DNA of 64,000 nt from an uncultured Desulfatiglans sp. (GCA_900498135.1 LR026961.1:3773101-3837100); one strand, 5' to 3'. Positions 19,188 through 29,781 are shown, counted from the first letter of the stretch. The notes: a model not told the origin generated them from the letters alone. Made by a program: numbers and translations.

Positions 19188-19267
19188 GTGATTTTCGTCC
19201 GATGACCTGTTGAAAACTTCCATCCCGGAGGGCTTCAGCGCCGGGAGGCGGTGAAAGGGGTCCCTTT

Positions 19268-20119
19268 ATGGAGATCATCGAATCGGTCCAGGAGATGCAG
19301 GAGAAGGCCGAGGCCTTGCGGATGGCAGGGTACACCATCGGCCTCGTGCCCACGATGGGGTTCCTGCACGAGGGGCACCTCGAACTGATGCGCGTTGCCA
19401 AAAAACTCGCGACCCATGCGGTTGTCAGCATTTTCGTGAACCCCTCGCAGTTCGGGCCGAACGAGGATTTCGAGCGCTATCCGCGCGACCGGGAAGGCGA
19501 CCTCGCGAAGGCCGAGTCGGTCGGGGTGGATGTCGTCTTCCTGCCGACGGCGCAGGAGATGTATCCCGCCGGCTTTCAGACGCGGGTGCAGGTCCTGGAA
19601 GTGACCCAGCACCTGTGCGGGCTGTCGAGGCCGACCCACTTCGACGGTGTGGCGACGGTGGTCTCGAAGCTCTTCCATATCACCCGGCCGCACATCGCCG
19701 TCTTCGGCCAGAAGGATTTTCAGCAGTTGACGGTGATCAGCCGGATGGCGGCGGACCTCGATATGGGCATCGAGATCGTGGGCGTGCCCATCGTCCGCGA
19801 GGCGGACGGGCTCGCCATGAGTTCGCGAAACAAATACCTCAGCGCCGAGGAGCGGATTGTCGCCCGCTGCCTCAAAAAGGGGCTCGAGCTGGCGCAGGAC
19901 CTGGTGCGCGCGGGTGAGCGGGATGCCGCCGCCATCCGGCGGACGGTCGAGGCGCTGATCTCGGGCCAGCCGTTTACCCGGATCGACTACATCAGCCTGG
20001 CGGACTCCGAGACCCTGGAAGAGGTGGCCGTGCTCCAGCGGGACGCCTTGATGGCGCTCGCGGTATTCGTAGGCAGCACCCGGCTGATCGACAATGCCGT
20101 GTTGGAGGTCCGGGCCTGA
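19268..20119 (+). CDS. panC: Pantothenate synthetase
   Basis: A 283-residue PanC with VPTMGFLHEGHLELMR (the HIGH-like motif), FVNPSQFGPNEDFERYPR, FGQKDFQQL and the KMSKS-like AMSSRNKYLS. It joins pantoate and beta-alanine in an ATP-dependent reaction on the way to CoA. panB and panD are not in the window. It lies 80 nt after rsmA. Confidence 0.97.
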   Translation: MEIIESVQEMQEKAEALRMAGYTIGLVPTMGFLHEGHLELMRVAKKLATHAVVSIFVNPSQFGPNEDFERYPRDREGDLAKAESVGVDVVFLPTAQEMYPAGFQTRVQVLEVTQHLCGLSRPTHFDGVATVVSKLFHITRPHIAVFGQKDFQQLTVISRMAADLDMGIEIVGVPIVREADGLAMSSRNKYLSAEERIVARCLKKGLELAQDLVRAGERDAAAIRRTVEALISGQPFTRIDYISLADSETLEEVAVLQRDALMALAVFVGSTRLIDNAVLEVRA

Positions 20120-20171
20120 GCCCGGATGCGGCGATAGGGCCGCCAACCCAATGACAATGAAGGAGTGAGCG

Positions 20172-21335
20172 ATGAAAGCAACGAATTTTCTCTTCACCTC
20201 GGAGTCGGTCACCGAGGGCCATCCCGACAAGATCGCCGATCAGATCTCCGATCACATATTGGATGAGTTCATGATGCTCGACCCGAAATCCCGGGTCGCC
20301 TGCGAAACCCTGGTCACCACCGGCATGGCCATGATTGCCGGGGAGATCACGAGCTCCGCCTACGTGGATTTTCCCGAGGTGGTGCGCTCCACCATCAAGG
20401 ACATCGGCTACAACAACTCCTCCATGGGGTTTGACTGGGAGACCTGCGCCGTGCTCTCGAGCATCGACAAGCAGTCCCCCGACATCGCGATGGGTGTGAA
20501 CGGGACCGGTTTGTTCAAGGAGCAGGGCGCCGGGGACCAGGGGCTCATGTTCGGTTATGCCTGCACCGACACAGACGTCCTGATGCCGATGCCCATCTAC
20601 CTGGCGCACCGCCTCACGCGGCGCCTCGCCCATGTGCGCAAATCGGGCCAGCTCCCATGGCTGCGCCCCGACGGGAAGAGCCAGGTGACAGTGCACTACG
20701 TGGACGGGAAGCCTCACCGGGTGCACACCGTCGTCATCGCGGCCCAGCACGAGCCCGACGTGGATTATGACACCCTGAGAGAGGCCATCATCGAAAAGGT
20801 GATCGAAGAGGTGATCCCGGCCGAACTCCTCGACAGCGAGACGCAGTACTTCATCAACACCACCGGGCGCTTCGTCGTGGGCGGCCCGCTGGGCGACTGC
20901 GGGCTCACCGGGCGGAAGATCATCATGGACACCTACGGCGGCTTCGGCTACCACGGCGGCGGCGCCTTCTCCGGGAAGGACCCCTCGAAGGTCGACCGCA
21001 GCGCCTCCTACATGTGCCGTTACGTGGCCAAGAACATCGTCGCCGCCGGTCTGGCGACGACCTGCGAGATGCAGGTCGCCTACACCATCGGCCGCGCCGA
21101 GCCCGTTTCGGTGATGCTGGGGGCTTACAGCACCGGCGTTCTGCCGAGCGCGGAGCTGACCGAGATCGTCAGGAAGACCGTGGACCTTCGTCCGGCGGCG
21201 ATCATCGAACGGCTGGACCTGCTGCGGCCCATCTACCGCAAGACCTCCAATTACGGGCACTTCGGCCGGGAGCTGCCGGAGTTTTCCTGGGAGAAGACGG
21301 ACCTCGTGGAGGATCTGAAGCGCGCGGTGAAGTGA
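20172..21335 (+). CDS. metK: S-adenosylmethionine synthetase
   Basis: A 387-residue MetK with the N-terminal [31 protein letters not shown], and [19 protein letters not shown] motifs. It makes SAM from methionine and ATP. A GGAG site precedes the ATG. No SAM riboswitch is visible in the 52-nt gap upstream. It is followed by ahcY, so the methyl cycle genes are grouped. Confidence 0.97.
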   Translation: MKATNFLFTSESVTEGHPDKIADQISDHILDEFMMLDPKSRVACETLVTTGMAMIAGEITSSAYVDFPEVVRSTIKDIGYNNSSMGFDWETCAVLSSIDKQSPDIAMGVNGTGLFKEQGAGDQGLMFGYACTDTDVLMPMPIYLAHRLTRRLAHVRKSGQLPWLRPDGKSQVTVHYVDGKPHRVHTVVIAAQHEPDVDYDTLREAIIEKVIEEVIPAELLDSETQYFINTTGRFVVGGPLGDCGLTGRKIIMDTYGGFGYHGGGAFSGKDPSKVDRSASYMCRYVAKNIVAAGLATTCEMQVAYTIGRAEPVSVMLGAYSTGVLPSAELTEIVRKTVDLRPAAIIERLDLLRPIYRKTSNYGHFGRELPEFSWEKTDLVEDLKRAVK

Positions 21336-21504
21336 GGCCTTCGCGGCGAATGCCGTGATGCAGCCCTTTCTTTGCCGGTTTTCCGGTACGAAGGCATGCG
21401 CTCGCGCAGCCGGATCAGGGAGGCGAACGGCGTTGCGGGAGGAGGCCGATGCCGCTTTCGAGCGGTGCGAAGCGTCGGGTTCTGTTCGGGGCGGAGCGCT
21501 AGAT

Positions 21505-21546
21505 GGCATCCATCCGCAAATGATTTCGCGGTAGGACATCATTTCC
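21505..21546 (-). repeat. Dispersed intergenic repeat, copy 3 (inverted)
   Basis: The reverse complement reads CCTACCGCGAAATCATTT followed by GCGGATGGA, matching the repeat at 712-753 and 4283-4322. It lies in the 275-nt gap between metK and ahcY. I looked for an SAH riboswitch in that gap and did not find a convincing one. Confidence 0.55.
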
Positions 21547-21604
21547 CGGCGAAGCAGGGCAGCGTCCCTGCGGCTTGACGCACAACAAGAGACAGGAAGG
21601 ATAA

Positions 21605-22936
<1,332 letters not shown>

Positions 22937-22950
22937 GATCAGTCCGGCAT

Positions 22951-25080
22951 ATGACGGTCAAACGGCTACTGCTCTGGGTGCCGCTGGCACTCATGCTCTT
23001 TCTGGTGCAGGCCTATTTCTGGGTGCCGAGCTATGAGGAGCAGACCCGGGGGAACCCGGAGCGGCTGGAGTCGTTCATCACGGGCTCCATCGGGGATGCC
23101 AGCATCCTCAACCCAATTCTCTCTGCGGATTCCGCGAGCAGTGAGATCAATGCGCTCGTCTTCGAGGGGCTGCTCGACCGCGATGAGGAGCTGCGGCTGC
23201 GGGGCCGTCTGGCCGAGTCCTGGGAGATCCGGGAGGAGGCGTGGTTCTACCTGAATCCGGCCGCCTCGGAGACGGGGGGAGCGGACGGCGCCGAGGTGGT
23301 CGCGCGCCTCATCAAGGCCCGCGGGGGATTGCTGGACCTGCCGCCTGAAGTGGCGGAATCCCTCGCCCATATCCAGGGCGTGGAGGTCTTGCCGGCCCGG
23401 ACCTTTACCGAAACCCGCAAGGTGCGCCAGGGGTCCGGTGAGGGCGAGGAGACCGGGATCGAACTGACCGTCCATGCGCCGGAAAGGATCCGGTTGAGCC
23501 TCGACCGCGTCGATCCGGAGATTTTCGACCGGCTTCGGACGGTGCTGGGAGAAGAGGTTTTCGCCCCGTTCCAGAGCGCGGGTCTCGTGCAGGCCTCCGC
23601 GCCGATCGAGGAGGCGCTCCTTGTCCGGCTCGCGGAGGAGCTGCTGCCGCAGACCGAGCACAACCCCATCGTCACCTTCCGCCTCCGCCCCGGGGTGCGC
23701 TTCCACGACGGCCACCCCGTCACCGCCAGGGATGTCCGCTTCACCTACGATGCCATCATGGACCCCCGGAACCTCTCGCCGCGCGTCTCCGACTACGAAC
23801 CGGTGAAGTCGGTCGAGGTCCCGGACCCGCTGACGGTCCGGATCGTTTACAAACGCCTGTATTCTCCGGCCCTGGCGAGCTGGGGCATGGGCATTCTCCC
23901 CGAACACCTCTTGAATGCAGAGGCGCTGAAGCGCGAAGCCGCCGAACGGGGGATGGATCCCGAGGCGTTTTCCATGCGCCAGAGCCGCTTCAACCGTCGG
24001 CCCGTTGGATGCGGACCGTTCGTCTTCAAGGAGTGGCGCTCCGACCAGCACATCGAGCTGACGCGCTTCGAAGATTACTGGGAGGGAGCGCCCAACTACC
24101 GTCGCTACGTCTACCGCGTGATCCCGGACCTCTTGACCCAGGAGATGGAGTTCTATGCCGGGACGGTGGACAACTACGCGGTGCAGCCGCACCAGGTCGA
24201 AAGGTTGTCCCGGGATCCCCGCTTCCAGAGCTTTTCCGGGGTGAGCTTCGGGTACACCTATATCGCCTACAACCTGCGCCGCGAGCCGTTCAATGACGCG
24301 CGCGTCCGCCGGGCGCTCGGGATGGCGATCGATGTCGAGAAGATCATCCGCTTTGTGCTTTACGGGCAGGGCGAGCGCATCACCGGCCCTTTCGTGAAGC
24401 AGACCGACTTTTACGACCACTCGATCGAGCCGCTTCCTTACGACCCGGAAGCGGCGCTCGCTCTGCTAGCGGAGGCCGGATGGCGCCGGGGTCCGGAGGG
24501 CTGGCTCGAGAAGGGCGGCCGCCGGCTGCAGTTCACGCTCATCACGAACGGCGGCAACGACACGCGGAAGGCCATCCTGGCCATTGCGCAGGACGCCTGG
24601 AAGCAGATCGGGATCGACGTCCGGACGGACATCTTGGAGTGGTCGGTTTTTATCGAGGAGCGGGTCAACAAACAGGATTTCGACGCCCTGGTCCTCGGCT
24701 GGAGCATGGGCGTCGACCCGGACCTGTTCCAGATCTGGCACTCGAGCCAGACGAAGCCCTTCCACCTGAACTTTGCGGGTTTTGCGAATGAGGCCGCCGA
24801 CGACCTCATCCTGCGGATCCGTGAGACCTACGACCACGACCGGCAGGTCCGGTACTGCAACGACCTGCATGCGATCATCGCGGAAGAGCAGCCCTACACC
24901 TTTCTGTATGTCGGGAAGTGGACCGCCATTCTCGACCAGCGCATCGTCATCCAGCGGACCGATGCGTCTGGCGACCGTGTCTATGAGCGGATAAAGCCCA
25001 CGAAAACAGGTAGTTACACCTTTCATTTCAACCGCTGGATCAAACTGCCGCATGTGCCCGACTTCGCGGCGGAGGGCTGA
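22951..25080 (+). CDS. Peptide ABC transporter substrate-binding protein with large insertion
   Basis: A family 5 extracellular solute-binding protein of 709 residues, longer than the usual 500-600. The N-terminus has one hydrophobic helix (5-25) without a clear lipobox. The family core is plain: DASILNPILSADSASSEINALVFEGLLD, then FRLRPGVRFHDGHPVTARDV, and YIAYNLRREPFNDARVRRALGMAID. Between about residues 96 and 238 an extra domain splits the first core motif from the second. It delivers peptides, or another family-5 ligand, to the permease encoded by the next four genes. It starts 14 nt after ahcY. Confidence 0.9.
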   Translation: MTVKRLLLWVPLALMLFLVQAYFWVPSYEEQTRGNPERLESFITGSIGDASILNPILSADSASSEINALVFEGLLDRDEELRLRGRLAESWEIREEAWFYLNPAASETGGADGAEVVARLIKARGGLLDLPPEVAESLAHIQGVEVLPARTFTETRKVRQGSGEGEETGIELTVHAPERIRLSLDRVDPEIFDRLRTVLGEEVFAPFQSAGLVQASAPIEEALLVRLAEELLPQTEHNPIVTFRLRPGVRFHDGHPVTARDVRFTYDAIMDPRNLSPRVSDYEPVKSVEVPDPLTVRIVYKRLYSPALASWGMGILPEHLLNAEALKREAAERGMDPEAFSMRQSRFNRRPVGCGPFVFKEWRSDQHIELTRFEDYWEGAPNYRRYVYRVIPDLLTQEMEFYAGTVDNYAVQPHQVERLSRDPRFQSFSGVSFGYTYIAYNLRREPFNDARVRRALGMAIDVEKIIRFVLYGQGERITGPFVKQTDFYDHSIEPLPYDPEAALALLAEAGWRRGPEGWLEKGGRRLQFTLITNGGNDTRKAILAIAQDAWKQIGIDVRTDILEWSVFIEERVNKQDFDALVLGWSMGVDPDLFQIWHSSQTKPFHLNFAGFANEAADDLILRIRETYDHDRQVRYCNDLHAIIAEEQPYTFLYVGKWTAILDQRIVIQRTDASGDRVYERIKPTKTGSYTFHFNRWIKLPHVPDFAAEG

Positions 25081-25083
25081 TCG

Positions 25084-26043
25084 ATGCTGCCGTTTCTGGG
25101 CCGGAGCCTGATTCAGAAGATCGTCACCCTGTTTTTCGTATCGGTGGTGTCCTTTCTCATCATCCATCTCGCCCCGGGGAGCCCGAGCCAGGTGGACCCG
25201 ATGAATCCGAAGTTCACGCCCGAGATGGTGGAGCGCTTCCGGGAGGCCTTTCACCTGGATGAGCCGCTCCACGTCCAGTACCTCCGCTTCTACGCGGATC
25301 TTCTGACCGGACGGAGCGTCTCCTGGAAGGACAACCAACCGGTGCTCCTCAAGATCTGGGAGCGCTTCCTGAACAGCCTGCCGCTTTTCATCGTCGGGAC
25401 GCTCATCACCTGGACCCTCTCGTTTCCGGTGGGCATCCGCTCCGCGATCCACCGCGGAGGGTTCTACGACCGGAGCACCACCTTCATCGCCTACTTCCTC
25501 ATCTCGATTCCCGGGTTTTTCTTCGCCTACGTCCTGATCATCCTCGTCGTCAACAGCCTGGAAGTGCCGGTGATCGGGATGAAGACCTTCGGGGTGGGGG
25601 ATGCCTCCTGGATACATGGGGTCATGGACCGTGTCTGGCACCTGCTCTTGCCTTCCGTCCTGGGGGCCACCGGAGGGATCGCTGTCCTTTCCCGCTATGT
25701 CCGCAGCCAGATGCTCGAGGTGGAGAGCCAGGACTACGTTCGCACGGCCCGCGCCAAAGGGCTCACGTTCGACCAGGTGCATTACAAGCACGCCCTCAGG
25801 AACGCCCTCCTGCCTTTCGTCACCATGTTCGGGCTGATCCTGCCCGGCCTGATCGGGGGGTCGGTGATCATCGAATCCATCTTTTCCTGGCCGGGCATGG
25901 GCCGCATGGCCTACGAGGCGATCCTTGCGCGGGACTATCCGGTCATTCTGACCGTGAATTTCATCTCAGCCGTCCTGGTTCTGGCCGGGACGCTCGTTTC
26001 GGACATCCTGTACGTGGTGGTGGACCCGAGGATTCGGCTGTGA
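25084..26043 (+). CDS. Dipeptide/oligopeptide ABC transporter permease, DppB type
   Basis: A 319-residue permease with six predicted helices and the DppB features SFLIIHLAPGSP at the N-terminus, the EAA loop YVRTARAKGLTFDQVHYKHALRNALLP, and GSVIIESIFSWPGMGRMAYEAI. It forms half of the inner-membrane pore. It begins 3 nt after the binding-protein gene and overlaps the next permease gene by 4 nt. Confidence 0.93.
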   Translation: MLPFLGRSLIQKIVTLFFVSVVSFLIIHLAPGSPSQVDPMNPKFTPEMVERFREAFHLDEPLHVQYLRFYADLLTGRSVSWKDNQPVLLKIWERFLNSLPLFIVGTLITWTLSFPVGIRSAIHRGGFYDRSTTFIAYFLISIPGFFFAYVLIILVVNSLEVPVIGMKTFGVGDASWIHGVMDRVWHLLLPSVLGATGGIAVLSRYVRSQMLEVESQDYVRTARAKGLTFDQVHYKHALRNALLPFVTMFGLILPGLIGGSVIIESIFSWPGMGRMAYEAILARDYPVILTVNFISAVLVLAGTLVSDILYVVVDPRIRL

Positions 26044-27182
26044 GCGAGGCGCAAAACACCTGTCAGGCGGACCCCGCGGCTGCGGTGCCAGCAGGAGAGG
26101 GGCGGATCGAGGCCTTCCGGCGGATGCTCCAGGAAAACCGGATGGCGTTCGCGGGGCTGGTGGTGTTCCTCGCCTTCTTCCTGACCGCGTTTGCGGGGCT
26201 GTTCCTGACCTCGGGGTCCGACCCGGTTTTCGACCCGGCGCAGGTGCGGCTCGAGAACAAACTCCGTCCGCCGTTGAGCGCCCCCTTCACCGGGACCCTG
26301 GAGGAGGACGCGCGGCCGCCTTTCGGGGTCTTCCTGCTTGGAACCGACGATCTGGGAAGGGACGTCTTCGCACGCATGCTGCAGGGGGCGTGGGTCTCCC
26401 TGACCGTCGGCTTCGTGGCGGTGGGGATCGCCGTGGCGGTGGGGATCCTGCTGGGCGGGATCGCGGGGTATTTCGGGTCGAACCGGGTGCAGGTCGGGGA
26501 GGTGCTCTGGGCGTGCGCCTGGGCGGGGGCGCTGCTTGCTTTTGCGCAGGGTGCCGGGCGTTTGGCGCTCGGCCTTTTCTTTGCCGGTCCCGTCATCCTT
26601 CTCCTTCGGCGGTTGAGGTACCTGCGCGGACTCCTCCGCTTCCTGGAACGGGGAACCTTTTCGGTCGACACCCTCGTCATGCGGCTGGTCGACATCATGC
26701 TCTGCTTCCCGAGCTTCTTCCTCATCCTGACCGTGGTGGCGCTTCTCCCCGCAAGCATGTACAACATCATGATCGTCATCGGGCTGACCAGTTGGATGGG
26801 GACGGCGCGCTTCGTGCGGGCGGAGTTCCTCTCGCTCCGGGAGCAGGATTTCGTGACGGCGGCCAGGGCCCTGGGGATCGGGACCTGGCGGATCATCTTC
26901 CGGCACATGATGCCGAACGCCATCGCCCCCGTGCTGGTCTCGGCCACGATCGGCATCGCGACGGCCATCCTGACCGAGGCCGGCCTCAGCTTCCTGGGCT
27001 TCGGCGTCCCCCCGCCGCACGCCACATGGGGGAACATCCTCTCCGACGGCAAGAACTTCATCTTCGACGCCCCGTGGCTCACCTTCGTGCCCGGGGTGGC
27101 GATCCTCATCGTCGTGTTGTGTTTCAACCTGTTTGGCGAAGGGCTGCGGGAGGCCTTGAATCCAAAACTGCGGGAGAGGTGA
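26040..27182 (+). CDS. Dipeptide/oligopeptide ABC transporter permease, DppC type, with extra helices
   Basis: A 380-residue DppC-type permease (usual length near 300). The core is clear: LLGTDDLGRDVFARMLQGAWVSL, GIAGYFGS, MRLVDIMLCFPSFFLIL, the EAA loop FVTAARALGIGTWRIIFRHMMPN, and EAGLSFLGFGVPPPHATWG. About 60 residues (148-208) are inserted between GYFGS and the D-x-x-x-MRLVD segment, and look like two additional membrane helices. The insertion falls in a normally short loop. The gene overlaps both neighbours by a few bases. Confidence 0.9.
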   Translation: MSEAQNTCQADPAAAVPAGEGRIEAFRRMLQENRMAFAGLVVFLAFFLTAFAGLFLTSGSDPVFDPAQVRLENKLRPPLSAPFTGTLEEDARPPFGVFLLGTDDLGRDVFARMLQGAWVSLTVGFVAVGIAVAVGILLGGIAGYFGSNRVQVGEVLWACAWAGALLAFAQGAGRLALGLFFAGPVILLLRRLRYLRGLLRFLERGTFSVDTLVMRLVDIMLCFPSFFLILTVVALLPASMYNIMIVIGLTSWMGTARFVRAEFLSLREQDFVTAARALGIGTWRIIFRHMMPNAIAPVLVSATIGIATAILTEAGLSFLGFGVPPPHATWGNILSDGKNFIFDAPWLTFVPGVAILIVVLCFNLFGEGLREALNPKLRER

Positions 27183-28222
27183 TGGAGCTGAAAACCGAAA
27201 CCCTGCTGAGTGTGGCGGACCTCCACATCACGTTCAGGACCCTGGCGGGCCCTGCGAAGGCGGTGGAAGGGGTGTCCCTCGGCGTTCGCCGGGGGGAGAC
27301 CGTTGCGCTGGTGGGGGAGTCCGGCTGCGGAAAGAGCGTCACGGCGCTTTCGTTCCTCGGCCTGCTGCCGCGGGCGGCCGTGGTCGAACAGGGGAGTGCG
27401 AGGCTCGGGGGGGTCGAGCTGCTCGGGCTGGATGAAGAGGAACTGCGGAAGATTCGGGGAAGGCGGATCTCGATGGTCTTTCAGGAACCGTTGACTTCAT
27501 TGAACCCTGTATTCAAGGTCGGGGATCAGATCGGGGAAGCCATCCGGGTGCACGAGGCAGTCGATGAAGATGAAATCAGAAGGCGCGTGGTCACTCTCTT
27601 GAGGGACGTCGGCATTCCGAACCCGGAGGAGCGCCTGGACGACTATCCGCATCAGCTGAGCGGAGGACAGCGCCAGCGGGTCATGATCGCGATGGCGCTG
27701 TCGTGCAACCCGGAGCTGATGATCGCGGACGAGCCGACGACGGCCCTCGACGTGACCGTGCAGGCCCAGATCCTGGCGCTGATGCGCTCGCTTCAGGAGG
27801 AGCGGCGGATGTCGATCCTGTACATCACGCATGACCTGGGGGTCGTATCCGAGGTGGCGGAGCGGGTCTATGTCATGTATGCAGGGATGATCGTCGAGGA
27901 GGGGCGGACGCCGACGCTTTTCGAGGACCCGAGGCACCCTTATACGCAGGGGCTGCTGGCCTCGCTCCCCAGCCGCGGGAAGAGGGGGCGAAGATTGAGC
28001 AGCATCCCAGGACACGTGCCCGATCCGGCCTGCAGACCCGCGGGCTGCCCCTTTCACCCCCGCTGCCCGAGGGCGATGGAATCGTGCCGGGGATCGGTCC
28101 CGACGATGATCGATTTGGGCGACGGACACCAGGCGCGCTGCCTGAGAGCTCACGAGAGCGCGCCGAATCCGGCAGAACCGGGGCAAAGGCCGGCTGACGG
28201 GGATCGGCGGGTGAAGGGATGA
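27182..28222 (+). CDS. ABC transporter ATP-binding protein, DppD type
   Basis: A 346-residue ATPase with Walker [10 protein letters not shown]-loop [14 protein letters not shown], signature [16 protein letters not shown], Walker [14 protein letters not shown] and the C-terminal OppD-type cluster [14 protein letters not shown], which in this family often holds an Fe-S cluster or is structural. The ATG at 27182 overlaps the permease stop (TGATG). The open frame extending far upstream is the shadow of the permease gene. Confidence 0.93.
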   Translation: MELKTETLLSVADLHITFRTLAGPAKAVEGVSLGVRRGETVALVGESGCGKSVTALSFLGLLPRAAVVEQGSARLGGVELLGLDEEELRKIRGRRISMVFQEPLTSLNPVFKVGDQIGEAIRVHEAVDEDEIRRRVVTLLRDVGIPNPEERLDDYPHQLSGGQRQRVMIAMALSCNPELMIADEPTTALDVTVQAQILALMRSLQEERRMSILYITHDLGVVSEVAERVYVMYAGMIVEEGRTPTLFEDPRHPYTQGLLASLPSRGKRGRRLSSIPGHVPDPACRPAGCPFHPRCPRAMESCRGSVPTMIDLGDGHQARCLRAHESAPNPAEPGQRPADGDRRVKG

Positions 28223-29205
28223 TCCGGACTCCGGCCACCGAGACAGCGCCGATCCTGAAAATCAATGATCTGAGGGTGTATTTCCCCGTCCGGCGCGGTT
28301 TTCTGCAGCGGATTCGCGGTTGGATCAAGGCCGTTGACGGCGTCGACCTCGAGGTTCGCCGGGGAAGGACCCTGGGGCTGGTCGGCGAATCGGGCTGCGG
28401 CAAGTCCACCTTGGCCCGCGCCGTTCTCGGGCTCCTGTCTGCGAGCGGCGGGAGGGTGGCCTATCGGGGACGGGACATTACCGGGCTCTCGGAAAGGGAA
28501 ATGCGCCCCTACCGCCGGGAACTCCAAATGATCTTTCAGGATCCCTATGGCTCTTTGAACCCCCGCATGACGATCGGGCAATCCATCGAAGAGGGTATCC
28601 GGACGATCGGGATGGAGCGGCGTGAGCGCAAGGCGCGGGTGGGGGAACTGCTCGAACAGGTGGGGCTCGCAGCAGCCAACGAAGACCGCTACCCTCACGA
28701 GTTCAGCGGGGGGCAGCGGCAGCGCGTCGGGATCGCCCGCGCCCTGAGTGTAGGACCGTCTCTGGTCATCTGCGACGAACCGATATCGGCCCTGGACGTC
28801 TCGATCCAGGCTCAGATCATCAACCTGCTGAACGATCTCCAGGAAAGCCTGGGGCTGGCCTACCTCTTCATTTCGCACGACCTGAACGTGGTGGGCTATC
28901 TGAGCCACGATGTGGCGGTGATGTACCTTGGGCAGATCGTGGAATATGCCCCGGCCGAGGCCCTCTATGCCGCTCCGCGGCACCCCTATTCGAAGGCGCT
29001 CCTGGCGGCTGTCCCGACGATCGAAAAGGGGCGGGAAGGCTTTGTGCGTCCCTTGGGCGGCGATGTCCCCAGCCCTATGGATCCTCCGCCGGGCTGCCGG
29101 TTCCAAGGGCGCTGTCCGCTTGTGGAAGACCGCTGCCGCGAGGCGCCCGTCACACTCGAAGCGGTCGCACCCGATCACCTGGTGCGTTGCTGGAAAGCAC
29201 TGTGA
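28219..29205 (+). CDS. ABC transporter ATP-binding protein, DppF type
   Basis: A 328-residue ATPase with Walker [48 protein letters not shown], Walker B LVICDEPISALDVSIQAQ, and the C-terminal CRFQGRCPLVEDRC cysteines. Near the N-terminus RRGFLQRIRGWIKAVDGVDL is typical of the DppF member of the pair. It closes the five-gene transporter operon with a 4-nt overlap. No terminator is obvious before the tRNA promoter. Confidence 0.93.
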   Translation: MIRTPATETAPILKINDLRVYFPVRRGFLQRIRGWIKAVDGVDLEVRRGRTLGLVGESGCGKSTLARAVLGLLSASGGRVAYRGRDITGLSEREMRPYRRELQMIFQDPYGSLNPRMTIGQSIEEGIRTIGMERRERKARVGELLEQVGLAAANEDRYPHEFSGGQRQRVGIARALSVGPSLVICDEPISALDVSIQAQIINLLNDLQESLGLAYLFISHDLNVVGYLSHDVAVMYLGQIVEYAPAEALYAAPRHPYSKALLAAVPTIEKGREGFVRPLGGDVPSPMDPPPGCRFQGRCPLVEDRCREAPVTLEAVAPDHLVRCWKAL

Positions 29206-29231
29206 ATTGAGTTTGACATGCCGGTTTTTGC

Positions 29232-29260
29232 TTGACATGGTGACTTCGTTCGGGCAAACT
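29232..29260 (+). promoter_or_regulatory. Promoter of the tRNA-Gln / tRNA-Glu unit
   Basis: TTGACA at 29232-29237, 17-nt spacer, CAAACT at 29255-29260. Transcription would begin near 29267, a few bases before tRNA-Gln. Another TTGACA lies about 18 nt upstream. The -10 is weak but the spacing is ideal. Confidence 0.55.
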
Positions 29261-29272
29261 GCAACTTTCGAC

Positions 29273-29346
29273 TGGGGGATCGTCCAGCGGCAGGACGACG
29301 GGTTCTGGCCCCGTTAACCGAGGTTCGAATCCTCGTCCCCCAGCCA
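29273..29346 (+). tRNA. tRNA-Gln (anticodon CTG)
   Basis: Full cloverleaf with encoded CCA: acceptor TGGGGGA pairs with TCCCCCA, D stem GTCC/GGAC, anticodon stem ACGGG/CCCGT with loop TTCTGGC (anticodon CTG), T stem CGAGG/CCTCG with loop TTCGAAT, discriminator G, then CCA at 29344-29346; 74 nt in all. A GlnRS gene lies 15 kb downstream, so this tRNA may be charged directly. Confidence 0.95.
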
Positions 29347-29411
29347 CTTTTTTTCGGGCTTGTGGTTTAAGAAGAGGCGTTGCAGCACACTGCGCGCGTT
29401 TGTATGTTGAA

Positions 29412-29663
29412 GGTCCCATCGTCTAGCGGTTGAGGATAGTATCCTAAACCGCTAGACGATGGGCATTGAAATTAAGTTCCGTTTTTTCAATTTCAGGTCC
29501 CATCGTCTAGCGGTTGAGGATAGTATCCTAAACCGCTAGACGATGGGCATTGAAATTAAGTTCCGTTTTTTCAATTTCAGGTCCCATCGTCTAGCGGTTG
29601 AGGATAGTATCCTAAACCGCTAGACGATGGGCATTGAAATTAAGTTCCGTTTTTTCAATTTCA
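29412..29663 (+). repeat. Three identical 84-nt tandem units made of a folded-back tRNA-Glu 5' half
   Basis: Units start at 29412, 29496 and 29580 and are identical; the fourth period boundary (29664) is exactly the first base of tRNA-Glu. Each unit opens with GGTCCCATCGTCTAGCGGT, the same as the tRNA's first 19 nt, and matches on to position 27 except two D-loop bases. It then turns back: CCCATCGTCTAGCGGTT pairs perfectly over 17 bp with AACCGCTAGACGATGGG. Inside are AGGAT/ATCCT and a 3-nt loop (first unit 29415-29463). The remaining 32 nt have a T6 run and short AT inverted repeats, with alternative pairings 29465-29471/29485-29491 or 29467-29473/29489-29495. Function unknown. Confidence 0.9.
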
Positions 29664-29739
29664 GGTCCCATCGTCTAGCGGTCCAGGATATCGGCCTCTC
29701 ACGCCGGGGACACGGGTTCGAGTCCCGTTGGGACCACCA
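29664..29739 (+). tRNA. tRNA-Glu (anticodon CTC)
   Basis: Complete 76-nt cloverleaf with CCA: acceptor GGTCCCA/TGGGACC, anticodon stem TCGGC/GCCGG (outer T-G wobble) with loop CTCTCAC (anticodon CTC), T arm ACGGG-TTCGAGT-CCCGT, discriminator A, CCA at 29737-29739. Its 5' end is the last member of the 84-nt periodic array. Confidence 0.95.
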
Positions 29740-29750
29740 AGGAAAAACAA

Positions 29751-29781
29751 GGGGTTGCGCCAAAAGCGTAGCCCCTTTTTT
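29751..29781 (+). terminator. Rho-independent terminator after tRNA-Glu
   Basis: GGGGTTGCGC (29751-29760) pairs with GCGTAGCCCC (29766-29775), using two G-U pairs, around CAAAA, and is followed by TTTTTT. It ends the tRNA unit. Confidence 0.85.

Noticed and set aside
29412-29663. CRISPR array reading of the 84-nt repeats
   Set aside because: The units are contiguous and identical with no variable spacers, no cas genes are present, and the repeat is tRNA-derived.
29412-29663. Three additional tRNA-Glu genes
   Set aside because: Each unit has only the acceptor 5' strand and D arm; anticodon, T arm and 3' acceptor strand are replaced by a reverse complement of the 5' part.
29412-29739. Integrase attachment site at tRNA-Glu
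   Set aside because: Integrative elements usually duplicate the 3' end of a tRNA, while here the 5' half is repeated; no integrase or phage gene is nearby.
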